Below are positions 49,593 to 61,000 of a stretch of 64,000 nucleotides of DNA, one piece after another (position 1 is the first letter of the stretch; each line of letters opens with the position of its first letter). Origin of the DNA: Undaria pinnatifida. Lineage: Eukaryota > Sar > Phaeophyceae > Laminariales > Alariaceae. Below the pieces are notes generated by a model. The model did no database searches, was not told the DNA's origin, and saw only the letters and a list, made by a program, of their open reading frames with translations. A program made the translations under genes and the position numbers. The stretch is from assembly GCA_012845835.1 (NCBI GenBank), contig JABAKD010000020.1, positions 8,000,915-8,064,914 on the forward strand. Reading direction: 5' to 3'.

Positions 49593-51494
49593 TTAGCTTA
49601 TTATGTCACCACTACTGAGAGTGCTCGAAGCTTCGTAAAACTCCGACGAACAACAAACATGCATGAAAAAAAAAAAAAAACATGTGAGCATGTGTATGCA
49701 ACGCTGTTTGTACCTGACTGCTCGTGGTCGATTTCGTCCACAAAAAAAGCTAGGCCCTGTCGCCGCTGGCGCTGTCTTCGTAAACTTGATGTCGCTGTCC
49801 GAAGGAACACAACATGCACTCGCATGTGGCTCCATGCGAACGCGCTCCGTGTTCTCGTCAGCGCTCTCTGCACCCACGGCGACTGGAACAGGGTGCGCCA
49901 TCCCCTTCTCTTCATCAGCTCTGCTGGCATCGCTCCTTCTCAGCGTGCTGTTTTTCTCTTCTTCATCGGTTCCGTTAACTTCGCCCTTTCTGGCCGTGCT
50001 CTCGACGGCTTCCACCGTGTCGGCCCACGCCCGGCATGCCTCCGCTAGAGCAGTTGCGGCAACAGCCGCGGTAATTTCTCTCGCCGCCTCCTCCTGAGCG
50101 GGTTGTCGTACGGCGGGCGTGTTGCTACTACTACTGCTACCATTGCTGTTAAAAGTACTACTGCTGTTACTTGCCTCGGTGTTTCTGCCCTGATCGCAGG
50201 AAAAAGCAAGGCGGGATTCTAGCAGGTGAGGGTCGACGGCGAGCAAAGCAGCCGTTGCCCCGCTGGCGACAAGCGTCGCGAGGAGGCAAGCTGTGGCGTC
50301 CACGGAAAGGTCTAAATTAGCTGTCGCAACCGCGATCAACTCGTCGGCTCCGGTGGTTTGCAGGACGTCGGGCGTCGGCCCCGGCGACATCATCAAGAAC
50401 ACCAGGCACATTCTCGCAGCTCCCCACGCCGTGCAGAAGTCAACGAGCACCCCTCGGCGAAGAAAGTAGTCGCACAGCTCGGCAATCAGAGGGCGCTCCT
50501 CCTCCGCTATGTTTATCGGCGATGATGACACCGGGGTCGTTGTTGCAGAAGTCGCCCAACGCTGCCTTTCGATCTTCTCCTCGCTGCTGCCTGAGGTCAG
50601 GGGAACGACGCAGTCATGATTAACCGTACTCGTACCTCTTTTACGATCGTCTTCGACGACCACGTTTGTGTCAGCCGTCGTCGACCAACGCTGCTTTTCG
50701 ATCTGTTCACTGCTGCCTGAGGGCAGGGGGGTGATGCCGCCACCGTCCACAACAGCAGTACTCGTACCTCGTTCGTCATCGTCTTCGACCCCGTTTACGT
50801 CGCCAGCTCTTGCTGTTGGGAAGCAGGAGGTATCGGCGTCTTGTCGACGATCGCCGTCACAAATGTCAATGGAGTTTGAGGCGGAGGAGGTGGTGAGGAA
50901 GGAGGAGGAGGACGAGGAGGAGGACGAGGAGGACGAGGAAGAGGTCGAGGAGGAGGAGGAGGAGGAGGAGGAGGAGGAGGAGGAGGGAGAGGAGGAGGGG
51001 GGCGAGGAGGATAAGTCGTCGCCTATACAGGCAAGGTTAGCGGTGGGACCGGGGCATACGCTAAAAAGGTCGTCGTCGTTGGTCGAAAACCGTCGGCTCG
51101 GACGGCAGCTTAAGGACCTGTCTGTCGCACCCAGCTCAGAAACTTCAACTCCAGCTTCCGATCTTCTAGCATCGTCGTTCGGTTGTTGATGTTGTTGCTG
51201 GCACCGGAACCCAAAGCAAGAGGAGTCGGTCGTCGTGTTGAGATCGCCAAAACTGTCATCTTCTTCTCCTGCTGTTGTTGATGTTCGCGTCCTGCACCCG
51301 GCTGATCCGCTCAACCGATGGCAGAGCGTACCGACGTAGCTGAACCGCGGCGGCCGAGCAACACCAAATACTACTACTGGAGATGGAATGGCGCCGGGTT
51401 TGCTTCTCTTTGCTTGGATGGACGGAGGGTCTGCGGTGGGGAGGTTCAACCGCCATCGCATGTCGCGAGGGCACCTGAGGGAGCCTTGGCGCAA
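49593..51494 (-). CDS. hypothetical Ser-rich protein, uninterrupted 633-codon frame
   Basis: I do not recognise this protein. The frame stays open for 1.9 kb in a window where chance frames rarely exceed 0.6 kb outside simple repeats. It has an N-terminal part of mixed composition, a Ser/Thr-rich acidic linker with long Ser runs (encoded by the (GAG)n tract at 50880-51000 on the plus strand), and a repeated motif SGSSEQIEKQRW / SGSSEEKIERQRW. A more globular helical segment follows (about residues 330-430: AELCDYFLRRGVLVDFCTAW, LIAVATANLDLSVDATACLL), then an Ala/Glu-rich tail. The last 50 residues include a Phe run from an A-tract and may not be coding; the real 3' end could be an intron. No signal peptide or membrane segment is clear. 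Possible explanations are a lineage-specific gene or chance. Confidence 0.45.
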   Translation of the reverse strand: MRQGSLRCPRDMRWRLNLPTADPPSIQAKRSKPGAIPSPVVVFGVARPPRFSYVGTLCHRLSGSAGCRTRTSTTAGEEDDSFGDLNTTTDSSCFGFRCQQQHQQPNDDARRSEAGVEVSELGATDRSLSCRPSRRFSTNDDDLFSVCPGPTANLACIGDDLSSSPPSSSPSSSSSSSSSSSSSTSSSSSSSSSSSSSSFLTTSSASNSIDICDGDRRQDADTSCFPTARAGDVNGVEDDDERGTSTAVVDGGGITPLPSGSSEQIEKQRWSTTADTNVVVEDDRKRGTSTVNHDCVVPLTSGSSEEKIERQRWATSATTTPVSSSPINIAEEERPLIAELCDYFLRRGVLVDFCTAWGAARMCLVFLMMSPGPTPDVLQTTGADELIAVATANLDLSVDATACLLATLVASGATAALLAVDPHLLESRLAFSCDQGRNTEASNSSSTFNSNGSSSSSNTPAVRQPAQEEAAREITAAVAATALAEACRAWADTVEAVESTARKGEVNGTDEEEKNSTLRRSDASRADEEKGMAHPVPVAVGAESADENTERVRMEPHASACCVPSDSDIKFTKTAPAATGPSFFCGRNRPRAVRYKQRCIHMLTCFFFFFMHVCCSSEFYEASSTLSSGDIIS

Positions 51495-52919
51495 AACTGC
51501 GGAGGCAGGAGGAGGAGCCTTGAGCTACTCGTCGTATGCGTACGTAGGGCGCGACCAATATGTCGGTACGAATTATTACAAGGCGTAAAAGCGATTCGTA
51601 CTGCTGTTGTAGTCGCCTCTTTCTCTGCAGGTTCGGTACGGTGCATTCAGCACAGAGGTGGCTGGCGTATCACTAAAGCAGCAGCAGCAGTACCACGGTA
51701 TAGCAGCAGTCCGACGACGCCTCTCGAGAGAAGACGGTATAATAGTCTCCAGTCTTCCACAACGTACGGCTGCTACCTAGCACAGCGCTGCATTCTCGCC
51801 GCGCTTTCCATTCGTAGACGAGGTTGATGATCACGAGCAGCACCTTGCAAATGGTACGAGTATGGCACGATTACTTAGTAGTAGCATCAGCCGTCGCCAT
51901 GTGTCTGCTCGGATGGAGAATTCGAACTGTACGAGGACGATGGAGCTACTCGTCTATGGATACCAGGTTTTATACTTTTTTTGGTGTGAGCCGTTTCGAC
52001 GGTTACATATTACTTTTCAGATATTATCTCCGCTCAGACCGTCCTATTTTAAACTATTGTCCGGATATTTGACAAAAAACATTTCGTCCCGTCCATCTCG
52101 AGAGCTTCAAGTACGAGGTGAGAGAGCTCCACGAGGCACATTACTACTATTCATAGCCAAATACTATTTTATGACTAATTTTCAAGGACGTCAGCCGTGA
52201 GTTCGACGAATTTCAGGTCAATACTCATCTTTGCAAGCTGCGTTGTTGGTACTCGTGATATACTAGACTATATGGGTGATTTTTATTGGGATGTATGTCC
52301 TATTTTTTGTCCACTATAATGGTAAGTGTTGGTATTTATTGTACGTCGTTGGCGCGCTGTCGTGTGAAGAACGCCATCTACTAAAAAGGAAATCACGAAG
52401 GCTAATTGGCCATCTACCGGGTAGGTAACATCAGAGTTCTGCAGTGCCGGGTGACTCAACATGGCAGAGGGTCTCAGGCTGCAGTGGTGGGTGTGTTTGC
52501 GGTGCACGACGAATTTGTGAGGATAGGTGGGTCTAGTTGAGAAGTCGAAAGCATGCATTCGTCTACCATCATATCACTGACTGTAATGCAGCGCCAACGA
52601 TGTGGATTGCCGTCCTGTTCCCCCTTGTACCGATTATAGTACTACTTGTTGGCACGACAATAATAAGAGAGCTGTTAAAATATACTAGTCAAGGCCGGAC
52701 AGCCGCGCGCGGAGAGGTTGCACCATTAATATCAATTTCAGCATCAAGAAGAAAATGATGGACGAGGTGTGTTGTTGCAAGTTACAGTTTGCATACACAT
52801 ACCAGGTATCATAAAGCATTAAGATTGTTTTGGCCCTTGGACAATCCCGACCACAAGTCATCGTCCCATTACTAGTCAGGACGTTCTCGTTGGTGTATGT
52901 CGCTGTTTGGGAGGAGGGT

Positions 52920-53430
52920 ATAGACTATATATGGTAAACTGGTGCATTTTTTCCCAAAACCGTCATATTTATCCCCTTAAAGGATTGATAGCTTCCACGC
53001 ACAAATTGCCCGCCCGTCCGCCCCCGCCCCCAGTCCCCCCCCCCCCCCCCCCCCCCCCCCTCCAACCCCGCTCGCTTTTGATCAAAACCAGGCCCCCACG
53101 TCCTTCAAAACTCCGCCCTCCCCTCACCGGTTATTCGACTGACAGGATTCACTTGATAAACGGATACATTTCCCTCCACACACAACTGTCAGATTTCGCC
53201 CCCCTCAAAAACGGGTCTTACAGTTTCCGCGCACAGACTGACTAACATCACCCTGTTGACCCTGATAGCTACACTGTAGTTGTAAGGGGAGTCGCCGACC
53301 TATACCCTTAATAATGAGGATACACAACCCGTGATACGCGCGATCGGAGTATCACACACAGCTTGCGAAGATGAGTTTCGACAAAATCTTCGATCTCACA
53401 GCTGGAGTGTATTTTCATTTTTTATAGTAT
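52920..53430 (-). repeat. long repeat, inverted partner of 28742-29225
   Basis: The reverse complement runs parallel to 28742-29225, including TATCAGGGTCAACAGGGTGA, the (G)n run (here a C-run at 53036-53060), and the end GTCGAAACTCATCTTYGCAA. The pair brackets the Pellino-like gene and the hypothetical frame. Confidence 0.75.
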
Positions 53431-53520
53431 GGAGGATGGTGGCGAAAAACTGTCAATTCACACTACCAATATCTACGGGGGGGGGTGGCGAATAACTAAG
53501 AGTTAATTGTTCAAGATATT

Positions 53521-53627
53521 ATTACGGGGGACCACAGTAAATAGGACCTACGGTACAGACAAAAACCAATATATTTCCCTATTTTGACTAACAATATTTG
53601 GTCCTATTTACTATGGTCCCCCGTAAT
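53521..53627. mobile_element. 107-bp hairpin MITE-like element, copy 3
   Basis: Same 107-base length and terminal repeats as copies 1 and 2 but in reverse orientation (the loop TATATTTCCCTATTTTGACT is the complement of the loop in copy 1). Flanked by TATT and AATAAT, so any target duplication is AT-rich and short. Confidence 0.85.
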
Positions 53628-53789
53628 AATAATCATTTTCCAGCGTCGAAGCAGATGATGATGTGAATCATATAATAAGAGACATGTTCAGGTACAGAAA
53701 AATCGAATATTTACTCCGTAAAACTTAATACTAATAATATATATATGCCTCCGTAAAGCAGTATCTATCAATACGTCGTAGTATATACG

Positions 53790-53870
53790 GTCGCCCCGGT
53801 GGCGTATCAGGTTATCCTCGAGCATGGTACAGGTCAGTTTCGTGAGTTCGAATCCCCCCGAGTGCATACT
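53790..53870 (+). repeat. tRNA-derived sequence (A and B boxes)
   Basis: GCCCCGGTGGCGTATCAGGT resembles an A box and GAGTTCGAATCCCCCC a B box about 45 bases later. It shares its head with the elements at 37238 and 20850 (minus strand). Stem pairing is poor, so it is probably a SINE head. Confidence 0.5.
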
Positions 53871-56002
53871 CGTATAAATTCGTAGGGACTTTTTCTTGCG
53901 CACAAATTGACTTGCGGAAAGCGCGAGGGCGTGAGTAGCGCGAGAGCGTGAGTTAGCAACACTCGATGAAACATCGACGAGCAGTGGGATTGCCGAACCC
54001 TACTATGAGCCGATAAAAATTGAAGGCAAGAATCGGGGGGAAGAAGGGACGACACCTACCTGTCTGTGACCACGGCTTGTCCAGACGCTGGAAAGTAAAA
54101 GTAAGTGTGCAACCGAAAAAAAAGAAAAGAAAAAAAAAGCATATTTTTTAGATGAGTCTCCGCCAACAAGCACTTACTTCCCAATTTCCCTTGGACATTC
54201 ATTGTGCTTGCTGCGCAATGGTAAGAGCTTTGCAACCACGTTGTTTTTGACGTTCATCGCTTGAGAGACTCATCCATATGCCTCACCTTTTACTACAACC
54301 GATAATAAAGTATTACAAAGGTAATAATGAGAGACGACGCATTGCACATGCATGCATGCTACCGCATAGATAAGTAGGTGCGGTAGCATTGTTTTTTCTC
54401 TTTTTGGCCCGCTCCTCGCTTTTGAGGACTTCTGTATACCCCCACCCCAAAAAGCTGATTTTTGGAGAAAAATACGCGTACGCACGTAGTAAGTGCTGCA
54501 CCCGAGGAATAACCCCATGGCCTATTACGTGTTAGGTATAGACTAGACTATACGACGAAAAATATTGCGAAACGTATTGCGAAAAAAACAAGAATTGCCT
54601 GTTGTTGTGGCAAAAGTGTCAACTCTCTCTCTCTTTCTCTCTCTGTCGCAGAGCACGCGCGTCGAACCTTCCAAGGGCCATAATATGGCAAACCCCATGG
54701 TCTAGGTATACATCGAAAAAATATATATTTGAAATCAGACGACACTGGGTAGCTTTGTTAACGCCTTCCGAGCGTCCGAGGGAAAACTTGAACGAAATAC
54801 TCGTAAGTGGACGATATTCCAGAATCCGTCACACGACGCAGCCGGCGACGCCGGGTAGGGGGTGTGTCCAAAGCGCAACGGTAGGAGCTGTACGAGCACA
54901 CGCACCGCCTATTCTGATGGTATATCTTGGTAGCTGTAGTACCAGGTATATACTGAGCACTGCAGGCTATTCCTAGACGGTCGAAAAAATATCGCAAACC
55001 TCCCGCTGCTGGAAATCTATATGTATATATAATATATATATATATATATCGGGCCTCAAAAGGGGTAGTCTATTTTGAGGAGCCCGGACGATCAGCAAAC
55101 ATCCAGTCGGGGCAAAGAAACTGCTGCCGTACCCCTCACGCATGCCACTACCATAATGGAGGCGGTGGCGCTTTTGGGCTAAGTTGTTTCTACAAGTAGA
55201 ATGACGGGGGCTCCTTGGCTCGACCCAAAAATCGTCTGAAAATGCCAATCTTGTTTTCGCGAGCGATATATATATATATATTTTTTTTCCTTGAGTCTCG
55301 TAGGCCGTGGGTTTGTTGGTCGGGTTTGTACCTTCACTTTTTTCCGGGGGTCACAATCAGTTTTCCGGTGCGAGGTACTGCATTTGTCAGGTCAGGAGCC
55401 GAGGTCGACGCGTGCTACGACAGAGGTGCGCGCGCCACTTTTTTTTCCTGAGGTTTCCTCAATTTGCGGAGCTTAAGACCCCTCTTTCAAGGCAAAAACT
55501 GCTTCTTGTTGGAGGAAAATAAAAACTGCCACCAGGATACCAAATTCCCACATCTGGCCTAGGTACAGGGCATCTGCGTTGATTCTATTTCATAGCTCAT
55601 GGGGGGGTATGCCCTGTTTCTAGGATCGGCACTGATTTGTGAAGAGTCGGTTATAAAGTGGAAAAATAAAAGACTTTTTTTTCCCGGCGATTTTGGGGTT
55701 GTGGAGCCTCGTCATGTTCAGAAACCATTTCAGCCCCAAAAAACGGTATATCTCTTATCGTAGCACGCGTTCCTCGGAAAAGGTAACGGTGTTCACCGCT
55801 ACCGCAGCGTGTGTCCCCTACATCTTGCTCCTGTGCAAAGGCTCTCTCTCACCCACCCCTCTGGGCGCATCTTTCCATTTAGCACCAGGCACAAGAGCTT
55901 CAATTTCCTGGAATAACGTATCCTCTTCCTCACAAACGATACATTCGTGTGGTTCCTATTATGAATAACGCGCCCACGTGAGCCGCCGCCGTATTACAAC
56001 AA

Positions 56003-56412
56003 GGGAGAGCCGAATAGAGTTAAATCTCAGCACTATCTCAGTGGCCATCGAATTAAACAGTCTCGTCTTCTGGAGTAGTCGTACGGGAGAACCGAATCGA
56101 GTAAAATCTTAGCAATATCTCGGTGGTCATCGAATTAAACAGTCTCGTCTACTGGTAGTCGTAAGGGAGAGCACCGAATAGAGTAAAATCTTAGCAATAT
56201 CTCAGTGGTCATCGAATTAAACAGTCTCGACTACTGGTAGTCGTAAGGGAGAGCCGAATAGAGTTAAATCTCAGCACTATCTCAGTGGCCATCGAATTAA
56301 ACAGTCTCGTCTTCTGGAGTAGTCGTACGGGAGAGCCGAATAGAGTAAAATCTTAGCAATATCTCGGTGGTCATCGAATTAAACAGTCTTGTCTTCTGGA
56401 GTAGTAGCCGTA
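56003..56412 (+). repeat. 80-bp tandem array, five units
   Basis: Five units of 76-84 bp run from GGGAGAGCCGAATAGAGT to CAGTCTCGTCTTCTGGAGTA, starting at about 56003, 56085, 56164, 56247 and 56330. Two unit types alternate (AAATCTCAGCACTATCTCAG and AAATCTTAGCAATATCTCRG), which suggests expansion by duplication of a multi-unit block. Confidence 0.9.
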
Positions 56413-56649
56413 CGGAACCCAGAACACTCTCGGGGGGGTTATGTTCGCCACGTAATGTTGTAGTTTCGGGGGCTTGCTTCGAGGTGGCTAGGGGGTCACT
56501 CGCGCGAGTGCCCGGGGCCCCTGTCCCTTCTTGGCACCTTGAACTTTCGCGCTGTTTTAATTGTGCGACAGTAAATCCGCAATATGGAAGGGTGAGCTCG
56601 CCAAACAAATCGCCTACGTAGAGGCGTTCTACGGGTAGCCCCCCCCCCC

Positions 56650-56900
56650 AACGTTTTCTTCAACGAAATAGCCGGTGTTCAAAACCAGTTCCCGGCCGTA
56701 TCTCCTGCAACACGGTGTCCCTCGACACCCCGACGTCGTCGATCGTCTAGACATTTGCACACAAAAAAAATATATGGATACTTTTGTCTCAAAGAGTGCC
56801 CTTCCTTGTTTCGAGCAGCCATGAAACGCCCGTTGAAGAAAATCGCTATTTTTTTTTGGGGGGGGGGGAGGGGGGCTATCGTAGAATCAGTCAGAGTCTC
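56650..56900 (+). repeat. dispersed repeat (partner at 45130-45370)
   Basis: Second, diverged copy of the repeat described at 45130-45370. Confidence 0.65.
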
Positions 56901-58020
56901 TTTGCCCGTGAGACATAAAGTCACTCATGCGACTGATGATAACTCAAATCCTGTAGGCAGTGAAGAGTGGGGGTATCGGGGTATCCCATCCCCCCTGCCG
57001 GAGCCTTGATCTAGGCGCGTCACTACGGAGATCCATTGATAAACAGGATCAAATCACACTCGAAAAAGGAACCCATCTCCATCTTTCAGGCGAACTGTCC
57101 TACGCTACGACTGTGTTCGGTTTTGAATCTCTAGTGTACACCTGGTAAGACCAGCCACGAACGAAAATAAATGTGAGAACAAGCGCTCTTAAAACAAAGG
57201 CGGACGCTTTTATGCCCCCTTTTTTTGTTCAACGTTTCATCCTCCTAAACAATGCATCTCCGTAATAGACGTTTTCGCCAACAGTGTGGGAGTAGGCTAC
57301 GGCACAGCACACACACACGCCGGAATTACGTCTCAGTTCGGGCACATGGACTCTCTGGTATTGTGCACGTACAAACAAGACCTGCTTGAGCACACCACTG
57401 GACAAAGCGACCGACAGGAATTGCTGGCGTGGTTGCCCCACCGCTCACTGTATCAATCTTCTGCGCCAACGTCCCCCTCCCTCCCACAATCTGCACCAAC
57501 CATTGACAGCAACAAAAGTAAAATCGTAGGTCGTTTCCCATTCGCCGCTGCGATCTCCTCATACAGCCTGCTGTCATGCTATTATCACAAGCAGTTGCCA
57601 CTACGATCAAACTTCAAGTTGTCATATTGCTGAAAAAAAAAACTTGAAGCCACCAGACGAAAGAAAGAGCATTGAGCTCTGACGGAAGCACCCGCGGCGA
57701 CAACCCCACGCACAGAACCGAAGAAGACACCGCAAACCCCGTCCCCCTTATTTCACAATTTTGCACCGCACCCAGGACGAGGGCGGTCTGCCCAAGCTCG
57801 CACGGGCACTCCGCGACAAGTTCGAGGGTTTCTCAGAGGCCCCCACTACACCACATTCCAACAAAAAACGGGAGTTTTAGCAGAAACGAAATCTCCACTA
57901 TTCAACCAAACGAGGGTGTCTTAAGAGACTACAAAGCCACTCTTCACCAATATCGAGAGTTTCTTTAAGAGACCACACCACCACTCGTCCAACAAATAAA
58001 TGAGCGTTTATATAAACAGA

Positions 58021-61000
58021 CTACGAGATGGCCACTTGTTCGTCGATAGCGTCCGCTTTTATCCGCTTCTTGGCGATAAGCTTCCACTTATTTTCTACGC
58101 CGCGCGCCGCCGCCTCCTCGTCGCCCATCTCCTTGCGCTCTTCTCCCTTCATCGTCGCCTTAAACTCGGGCGTGAAGTACGGCTCCAGGCGGTTCACGAC
58201 CTCTGCCGGAACTCTTGCCTGCGAATCCCCCGACACCGACAGACAACCAAGGCATAACACGGGGAAGGGATACGAGAGGTAAGGGACGAGACAAGCAAAG
58301 CATAAGACCGGCGAGCGCATAGACAAGGTCAGCCCCGAAGGCTCCATTTTTCAAGCCACCACCTTTTTGCAGCGCAAGAAAATCCCTCCCGTCTTTTTGT
58401 AGCGCGCAATCACGGCGAGCATCGAAGGCTCAATTTGTTCAGGTTACAAACAAGGCGAGTCCCGAAGGCTCAATATTTCACGTCGGCTTGTGGCGCGCGA
58501 ACAAGGCGAGTCCTGAAATAGACCCAATTTACCACATCGCTTCAATCAGTCGTTTATTTGTCAGGCCGGTCGGATCTGTTGGTCACCTCATCGATGAATT
58601 CCATGGAGCTACCGCTACGTAAATGCCTGGACGGGTTAGGAGAGAGCAAGATTCATTCCTTGGACGACCGGACGCGCCTTTACGGGAACAACTTGGAAGC
58701 GATGTGGTAAACTTTTCGCAGTAGTAGTGAACGGATTCCTGCACGGTGGCCTTTAAACCATCTCTCCAGCAGTGTGCGCCGAAAGAGTATGGTAGTATGG
58801 GCGATGAACTGCAGAGCACATTTTGTTCCATCAGCTGAGCAACAACAGCAAAAAACAAACACCGGAAACACAAAAAACATCGTATGGCAGATTACACCTC
58901 AGGTGTTCCCAATAACATTCAGGTATTTTCTGGCATGTTGTCCACACGTGCACCGTGAAAGTTGACGGAGCTCGGATTCTAGCAGCGAAAAGCTCACGCC
59001 ACAGCAGTGGACTAAACGAGGCTTTCCGTTATTGCCGCAGTCGTTGCGTGAAACGCACGTTACGAGAGCGCTAACGCTCACAACATCTAAAGCAGATAGG
59101 CTATGGCCGATATTTTGGAACGAACAAGTGTCGACCCATGGCGATATCACGCAAGACATAGTCAAGGTCCCAGCGAACGAGAAAGCGCTCGGTCGCTCCA
59201 ACTTTGCGCGGTAGTGTTGGCCCGTTCCGACGCCCGAAAGACCTGGGGCGGGCATCCGCCAGCAAAAAGCATCGTACGGCACTCTTTCTGTCATCGCTGC
59301 CGATCCTCACACTCAAAAGTACTGCACGTAGCACACAAAAGCATCACGGCATCACTCTTCAGACCGCCGAAAAGCAAACACATTCGTTTTTTTTTTTCCT
59401 GCTTTCGTTTCAATTTTTGGTGGGAAGCGGAAACCACCGCAATGCGACTGACATCAAAGAGATTCAGCGCCGGCTCTGTCGTCTATGAACAGAAACCACA
59501 GGTATCGATACGCTGGCCGTGCGCCTTCGCCATCGCTCGCACCGGTACAACAGTATCACGGCGGTGCCTTTTATCTCCGCTCGAGGTTACGCGGTCACCT
59601 TAATGTACGTCCCGGCGTCCGTGTATTCTTCCGTATCGCACGCGCCCAGCTCGTGAACGCGGCTCAGCAGGTCTCCCCGACTGTACGGGACGACCGCCTC
59701 CACGTTGAAGAGCAGCGCGCATATTGCTTCCTGGTGTCGAGCACGTGCAGCATGGGACAGTCCATTAGCAGCCGGCGGCGCACCACGACGATCGATAGGT
59801 TACGCCGAGCACCGGGGCCGCCGAAGCGAAAAAAGGAAGGACACGCAACGGGCGACCGAAGGGGGTTCATGAACGTATTTTTATCGATACACCCGCTGCA
59901 GGCGTTGCCGTGCCCCCGGTTGTGCGTTACTCGTACGGTTTCTTCCGCGCCACGTGACAAAGATGCAGCAGTACCCCTGCCTTGCCGCTTTGTACAGCTA
60001 CAGTATACAAACGGAAACAAAAGGTGTCAATGTACAGCTACAGTATATAAACGGAAAAAAAAGGTGTCAACTGCGACTCGGCATGTAAAAAAAAAAAGGC
60101 GTACAAGCGCTGCTGGGTCAGCTGTCGTCGAATGGGATCAGCGTAAGTCAGGGCGTACTCGATCCCTTGGGCCTCGGCAAGAAGACGACAGTAGCAGCGT
60201 CCAATTTGGTACCCGGCACGCCCCAACCCCACCGCGCACGTGTTCTCTTCGCATTCAAGACGGTGCAACAGCTCCAAAGGACACCTGGCACACAGGAGCA
60301 ATCGCCCCAACCTAGCTGGGCGCCCGAACGGCGCAATCGAGGGGAGTGCGGCCGCTGCTAGGACAGCATTTCGGAATAGAGTGCTCGAGGGAAAGGTGGG
60401 GCGCCATCCCTTCGCAGGCACCGTTACAAAACTTGGGTACACAACGGCATCTTCACTTTCTGTTCGCGCGCAATTTGGGTCAAGATTCCTTCAGGACGGT
60501 CGCAGGCGAGCGGCTTTTTCACACGAATTTCCAGGGTCGAAACAACAAAAAAATGCAATACTATTAATACGAGCGTTCTAAGCAAAAAGAAAGAAAAGAA
60601 AACAAAAAAGAAAGTCGAAGCAAAACCCAGCAAAAATGAAGAACCGAGACAAATCAAAACGAGAACATATTTTGGACGGCCTTACGTCCTAATACCCAGC
60701 AATCTTCAACGCTCTATTAACCCTTTTGGAACTGGCATCTACATGGTGGGGGGAAAACTACTTGGCTTTAGTGAGGGTCCACTTTTGCGGCAGTAACACG
60801 GATTAATAGTTGTATACCGGGCCTTCCCGTAGTTACCTCCAAGCAAGTGACGAAACTGTCCAGCCCTTCCCCCGTCTTGGCGCTCGCCGACACGGTGAGC
60901 TCAGCGCGTTCTTCGGCGATATTCATGACTTGCTCCTGTCCATCGTTCCGTTACGCATCACATATAGCAGTGTTGGAATAACATAGGTTACACAAATGAG

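Larger units (their letters stand above)
51495..58020. other. intergenic region, no gene recognised
   Basis: Between the hypothetical frame and the HflX 3' end I see only dispersed and tandem repeats, a (TA)n stretch (55019-55050), one MITE-like element and tRNA-like sequence. Three copies of the family with CTCATCTTTGCAAGCTG or its complement lie at 52185-53430. No conserved exon was found on either strand. Confidence 0.55.

Noticed and set aside
50668-51189. Plus-strand 173-codon Glu-rich frame
   Set aside because: Antisense of the Ser-run part of the 633-codon frame, driven by a (GAG)n tract.
51318-51827. 169-codon plus-strand frame near the start of the hypothetical gene
   Set aside because: Partly antisense to the 633-codon frame; the remainder has no recognisable composition or motif.
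56003-56412. A CRISPR-like array
   Set aside because: The repeats are directly adjacent with no unique spacers, and the genome is eukaryotic.
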